NCBI GenBank assembly: GCA_009760855.2
Contig: WPIO01000205.1
Span: 249,501 to 313,500, forward strand
Length of the DNA stretch: 64,000 bases
Direction: 5' to 3'
Source of the DNA: Cristatella mucedo
Taxonomy: Eukaryota > Bryozoa > Phylactolaemata > Cristatellidae
Part shown: piece after piece, positions 45,188 to 64,000 of the stretch
Layout of the letters: every line of letters starts with the position of its first letter
Numbering within the stretch: position 1 is the stretch's first letter
The notes under the pieces: model-generated
What the model was told of the DNA's origin: nothing
Databases searched by the model: none
The model's input: only the letters and a program-made list of their open reading frames with translations
Translations under genes and position numbers: made by a program

Positions 45188-47885
45188 CAGGGGTGTCCAA
45201 CCTTTTTGCGTTGGGGGGCCACATTTCAAAAATTTAAATGGTCCGGGGGCCACATGTAAATTGGCGTAGTTGACCGCATCAGAAAATAAGATCGTAATTT
45301 AGTATGACTATTACTATTATACTTAATAAATAAACCGCAATACAATTGTATTTTTTAGCATAATTATAACTAAAAAAAAGTAATAATGAAAATTTAATCA
45401 TGTGTCCTGGAAAATAATTCGATAGATATTATGGCCAATCTTTTACTTTTGGATTTTTATTTTAATAACATTAAGACAGAAACTTTTAAAACTTACAAAA
45501 TTACATGACAAGGATTCACATAATATTAATGTCTTCGAATTAATTAAATGCCACAGGTATTCAATGTCTTCTGCACTGCAGGCATCAATGATATATTTGG
45601 CATTGTTTCTGTTTGCATAAAAAGTTTACATCTGCTACAACAGTGGATGTGGCAATTCTAAGGATTCCTGATAAATGTTCATCTGTGAGAACGGATCGAG
45701 TCTTTGTTTTCACATTTTTCAGTCTGGAAAAAAGCTGTTCACAGCAATATGTGCTGCCAAAAATTGCATTATACCTACGAACATGTTTGGCTAGGTTAAG
45801 AAAAGACTGTGATGAAACATACTGCTTGTAAAAGGTAACAAGGTCATGCTGATCATAAGCAGTTTTTAAATTGGTGTCATTATGAATGTCGATTAGTTCG
45901 AGTTGAAATTCATCAGGTGCATCAGAGGGATCGATATTAAATGGATTACTAATCATGTTCATGTCATTCGCATTTTTGTTGGAAATCCTGAAACCTCTCT
46001 TCGAATTCATCAACAAGTTTGCTAAGAAGAGTGGAGTACTTCATATGTGCCAGCGTTTCAGGCGATCTTGTTGCTAGTGTTGTGAAATGTAACAGTTTCT
46101 TCTGACCTAAGTGTTTCCGGAAAAGTTTCAGCTTTTGCACAAACGCGACAACACACTCCTACATTTATGGAACAGTTGATCCTTACCTTGGAGTTTGACA
46201 TTAAGATCTGCAAGATGTTTGGTCATGTCCACCAAAAAAGCCAAGTTTTCAACCACTGCTGGTCATTGAGGAAGCTAACATCTTTTCCCTTTTCTGTCAT
46301 AAATGTTTTTATTTCGTCCCGAAGTGACCAAAACCTGGCTAACGTGTTTGCCCTACTTAGCCAACGGACTTGGCTGAAATAAATAACATCACAATGATCT
46401 GATGCAAACTCTTCAAGGAAAGCCTGAAATTGTCTTGGGTTTAGCGTACGAGACCTTATCACATTGACTGTTGAAACTACGTTGTCCATTATATGCTGCA
46501 TGCTCAAGACCTTTGCACATAGCTGTTCTTGGTGGATGATGCAGTGATGACTGACAATTTTGTGAGGTACTAATTTTACCATTAAAGATACAAATCCATT
46601 GTGTCTACCTGTCATTGAAGGGGCTCCGTCTGTGGTTAAACCAATCAATTTAGTTTCAGGAAGATTACATTTTGTGAGGACCCTCTTGACCTGATCCAAA
46701 ATATCCCTCCCCGTTGTAGTGCGTTTCATTGAACATATATCCAACAGTTCTTCGATAATGACAAACTTTCCTGTTACTCTGCGTACAAACACCGACAGTT
46801 GAGCCGTATCGCTATTGTCCGTGCTTTCATCGAACGCAAGAGAATAAAATTCGCATTCAGCAAGTCTTTTAGTGCAACTTTCTTCTATGTTGGATGCAAG
46901 CTCGTCAACTCTTCTCGCAACCGTTTGATGAGAAAGACTGACTTTCTCTACTTCTGACTTCTTTTCTGGACAGACCACACCAGTAAACAGCCTGAGGCAT
47001 TCCTTAACAAATTCACCATCGGAAAATGCTTCCCCCCCTCTTAGCTATAGGTTCAGCTATTAAAAAACCTACTTCGGTTGAAGCCTCAGACTTGTTGCTG
47101 ACTGCTGTAAACAATGACTGCTGTCCGATGACGCTCTGTTTCAACGAGTTCACGCGATCAATTCGAAGTTGACCAGTCAGGCTGTTGTACCTGTCGCCAT
47201 GCTTTGTTGAAAAATGTCGCTTATCATTGTACTCCTTTGCAACGGAAATTGTTTTCTTGGCATATTAGGCAAATTATCCTACCGAAGCGTTTCATTACAA
47301 AATAGTCTACAGTCCAAGATACTTTGAAAAGTCTTCCTTCTGCGTCAATTTTTCTATTTTTGCTAGTATTCACATTCGCCGCCATTTTTATCTGTGAAAT
47401 AAAAAACAGATCAGTTACGAATTGATTAATTTATATTTAATCACAGCATTATCTTATTATTAGTAAGTAAGTTGAGCAATACACGTTTTTTGAAAACCTA
47501 CCTGAATGATTCCAGTTCGTGCAGCAGCAGCTGAGATACGGCTCTTTTTTCTACCCACAGTGTGAAACAGTTAATTCCGCTTGCTGAAGCGTTATAAATG
47601 TGATCGTAATGGCGCCGCTGTAGCACAAATATATTACCCCTTCATGCCTAAATGTTCACATGTAAGCTAGCAAAATAAATCAATTCTTTCACCTTCACGA
47701 GAAAATAGCCATTCGGACACCTTCACTCATCACGCCCGCGTGAAGTACATCACAGCACCTTTGTAATGATTCAAAATTAACGAAAAACATGGAGTGACAA
47801 ATATTTTTGGGATAACGTTTCGGGCCGCATAGAGGACCTCGGCGGACCGGGTTGTGGCCCGAGGGCCACGTGTTGGACACCAATG
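45188..47885 (-). mobile_element. hAT (Charlie/GTF2IRD2-like) DNA transposon, 2.7 kb
   Basis: Terminal inverted repeats CAGGGGTGTCCAAC (left) and CATTGGTGTCCAAC (right, reverse complement) match at 12 of 14 positions. The exact 8-bp direct repeat CCTTACAG flanks them (45180-45187 and 47886-47893). One broken transposase gene lies inside on the minus strand. Confidence 0.95.
45585..47385 (-). pseudogene. hAT transposase pseudogene (frameshifted)
   Basis: Minus strand from ATG 47385 (MAANVNTSKNRKI). The N-terminal BED-finger-like CLIC...H part is cut by a one-base frameshift near 47258, and another lies in the G/C run at 47033-47039. An open stretch 46978-46223 carries YSLAFDESTD, GLTTDGAPSMTGR and HCIIHQEQLC, the RNase-H-like core of this hAT group. 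Further frameshifts fall near 46235, 46140 and 46020. The final open stretch 46016-45585 ends in the dimerisation tail (YCCEQLFSRLKNVKTKTR, DEHLSGILRIATS). At least four frame breaks, so no active protein. The family is related to domesticated GTF2IRD2/ZBED-type genes. Confidence 0.9.
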
Positions 47886-47893
47886 CCTTACAG

Positions 47894-48939
47894 CATACTT
47901 AAAAAGCTGTCTAGATATAGATTAAGTTTTAAGCGGCCACGATACACATGTCATTATTATTATGTGACAGTCAAGGATACTCTGGTTTAAATGGCCTCAC
48001 ATCCGGAGGTCGATTAGAGGTTAACTCCTTGACTCTTCCATCATAGCAAATATTCTCAAAAGGGTATCAACTGCTCGTCACTGCTTCGTCTCCAATTAGA
48101 AAGTAAGTGCAACCAAAGCCGATCATCATTGCAACCACATTTAATATAAAAGCAATATCTATAAATATACTTTTTTGCACTCACACAAACACCAGCCTAA
48201 GTGCCTGGGCAACATAATTTAACAAAAATAAAGTGATCGCGAGACATCGCCTAACGGGCAAGGTCTTAATGTAAACGAAAGTGACTTACATACAAACGTT
48301 ACTATATTGTGAACGCCTGACTCCTGCTGCAGCAGCCGGCATGGTGCGATGCGACATGTCTTGAAAACCCATAACTCATTTTATCCATGTGGACTATATG
48401 ACCTTGAAAGTGACAGCAACACCAGTAAAAGACGTTAAAACAACTGATCTAAAAAATAAGTACAAGACCTCGACTTGCTTGAGGGAGCGAGCGATATACC
48501 GCAGGCAGTGCACTGTCACCTAGTATCACAACTCACAGCTCAAAGCCATGACGAACAAAATAGAAGCGTGCTCAACGACAGCCCACCCAGCACGGCCATA
48601 ACATCCAGCACACCATCCATCCAACCGAAATCAGGAGAGCAGCAGCATGGTCCAAGTAAAGAGCAGCGACTGAGCAAAAAACGCACTGAAGAGACACGAA
48701 GAATTAAGCCTTGGGTGAAAGAAGGAATGCTATGCTTTGACTGCCACTGCAGCCCACTCTACAGCTCGAGCAGCCAAGCCTAACTGAGAGCGATCGACGA
48801 CCCAGGTCAAGAGCAGTCGATGGCCAAGGTCAAGGTCGATCGGAGTCCAGCATATCTGATGCCACTGACGGCAGTGGCCATCTGCACAGTAGGCTGGTGG
48901 CGAGGCAAACGATGGATGGATGACTCCCCCCCCCCCCCG
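47894..48939. other. 3' flank and probable 3' UTR of the NEK gene
   Basis: The part nearest 48939 should be NEK 3' UTR. The plus frame 48475-48783 is antisense to it and has no recognised domain. Confidence 0.35.
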
Positions 48940-63204
<14,265 letters not shown>

Positions 63205-64000
63205 CTACAGGCGTCAAGGCAACGCACCGTCGGACGGAAGCTGCGCCGAGTCGGCTCTCGTGGCTCTGCTCTAACGCTGCACAGCGCTTACATCACACTG
63301 ACATGCGCAATTATTGGCCACTCACAGCAATACGATTGGCCACTGATTTAGGCTCCATGACGCAGAACATGGCTGCACAAATCGCCGTGCGATCAGCTGC
63401 ACTGGCAGCTGGGTGGTCACAGCCCCACAATAATAACAATAATAATAACTATCGTTATTATGTAGCAAGACATTTGCATAACACCATAACAGAGCTAAAT
63501 CTCTTTGCAAGCACTTTAGAACAGCTTGCCAGGAAGCTTAATCACAGGACTTGCATCTCACTGCATCATCATCGCCTTTCCATTACGGCACTTGCTTCCG
63601 GTGCCAACTTTACCTACAGACCTAGACAGAGGCTTGACCGAGCACGAGTCCTCGAGCCACACGTGCTAAGGAGACCTCAGGGTTAATTGAATGAGCCCCC
63701 AACAGGACTGCTGCTGGACCTGCTGCTGCTGCTGCCGCCACCTAGCAGCTGGTGTAGCAGCCTGAGGCTCAGTCACGTGCAGCTCATGCACGTGCAGCTA
63801 AGTCACACTCTTAGGCTGCACTCATTCAAATCGCGGGAGCAGGGGGTAGCAGCCACTCAGCTGGCACGGCCGAGCAATCCAGAGTGCCTCGCGACCTGCG
63901 GTGCTGTCTGCTGGCGAAGGCGGAAGTTGGCGGGCAGCAACAGCCAGTGGTTATTCGGCCTACTGCTTGCAACAGCCACCCGGCCCCCTTCGAGAAGCCA
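63205..64000. other. NEK intron, right edge of the window
   Basis: No exon encoding the expected Gly-rich loop or VALKK lysine segment could be found, so this is taken as intron. It contains a LINE-A tail remnant and a (GCT)n tract near 63715. Confidence 0.45.
63428..63530 (-). mobile_element. LINE-A tail remnant in NEK intron
   Basis: (AAT)-rich stretch then acaccataacagagctaaat / ttgcaagcactttag, the diverged tail hairpin in reverse complement. Confidence 0.5.

Noticed and set aside
63205-64000. Search for the NEK ATP-binding-loop exon
   Set aside because: No minus-strand frame with a GxGxFS or VALKK segment and a donor could be found, so the exon is taken to lie outside the window.

Overview
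This is eukaryotic, metazoan genomic DNA. Coding exons are short, phase-consistent and separated by GT-AG introns of about 0.1 to 6 kb. The spaces between them are filled with non-LTR retrotransposons, SINEs, DNA transposons and long microsatellites. The protein domains (astacin, EGF, CUB, MAM; NEK6/7 kinase) point to an animal. The repeat load suggests an invertebrate, but I cannot name the phylum or species from the sequence.

Two host genes can be reconstructed, both on the minus strand. (1) 9198-16848: a complete secreted astacin metalloprotease, 15 coding exons, 929 residues, laid out as signal peptide, propeptide, astacin, EGF-like, CUB, EGF-like, MAM, EGF-like, MAM. (2) 48940-63204: the last seven coding exons (253 residues) of a NEK6/NEK7 mitotic kinase. 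Its first exons lie beyond the right edge. The two genes have no evident functional link.

The rest is mostly repeats. LINE-A and LINE-B are two L2/CR1-like families, nearly all copies 5'-truncated. SINE1 is a tRNA-headed SINE whose 3' tail matches the LINE-A tail hairpin, so LINE-A is its likely mobiliser. SINE2 is a second tRNA-headed SINE, and there is an unclassified family of about 150 bp (R4). DNA transposons include a hAT with 8-bp target duplications and a frameshifted transposase (45188-47885), a SPIN-like hAT MITE carrying a nested SINE2 (7694-8085), a second decayed hAT-like region holding a perfect 17 x 17-bp minisatellite (43680-45030), and a pogo/Tigger-type end near 20.6 kb. Long (TA)n, (GA)n and (CA)n arrays are frequent.

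Layout: 0-9 kb repeats and unassigned sequence; 9.2-16.9 kb astacin gene with a LINE-A in intron 3; 17-43 kb repeat-rich intergenic sequence; 43.7-47.9 kb hAT cluster; 48-49 kb NEK 3' flank; 49-63.2 kb NEK exons with LINE- and SINE-filled introns; 63.2-64 kb NEK intron. I saw no rRNA gene, no functional-looking tRNA gene and no CRISPR array.
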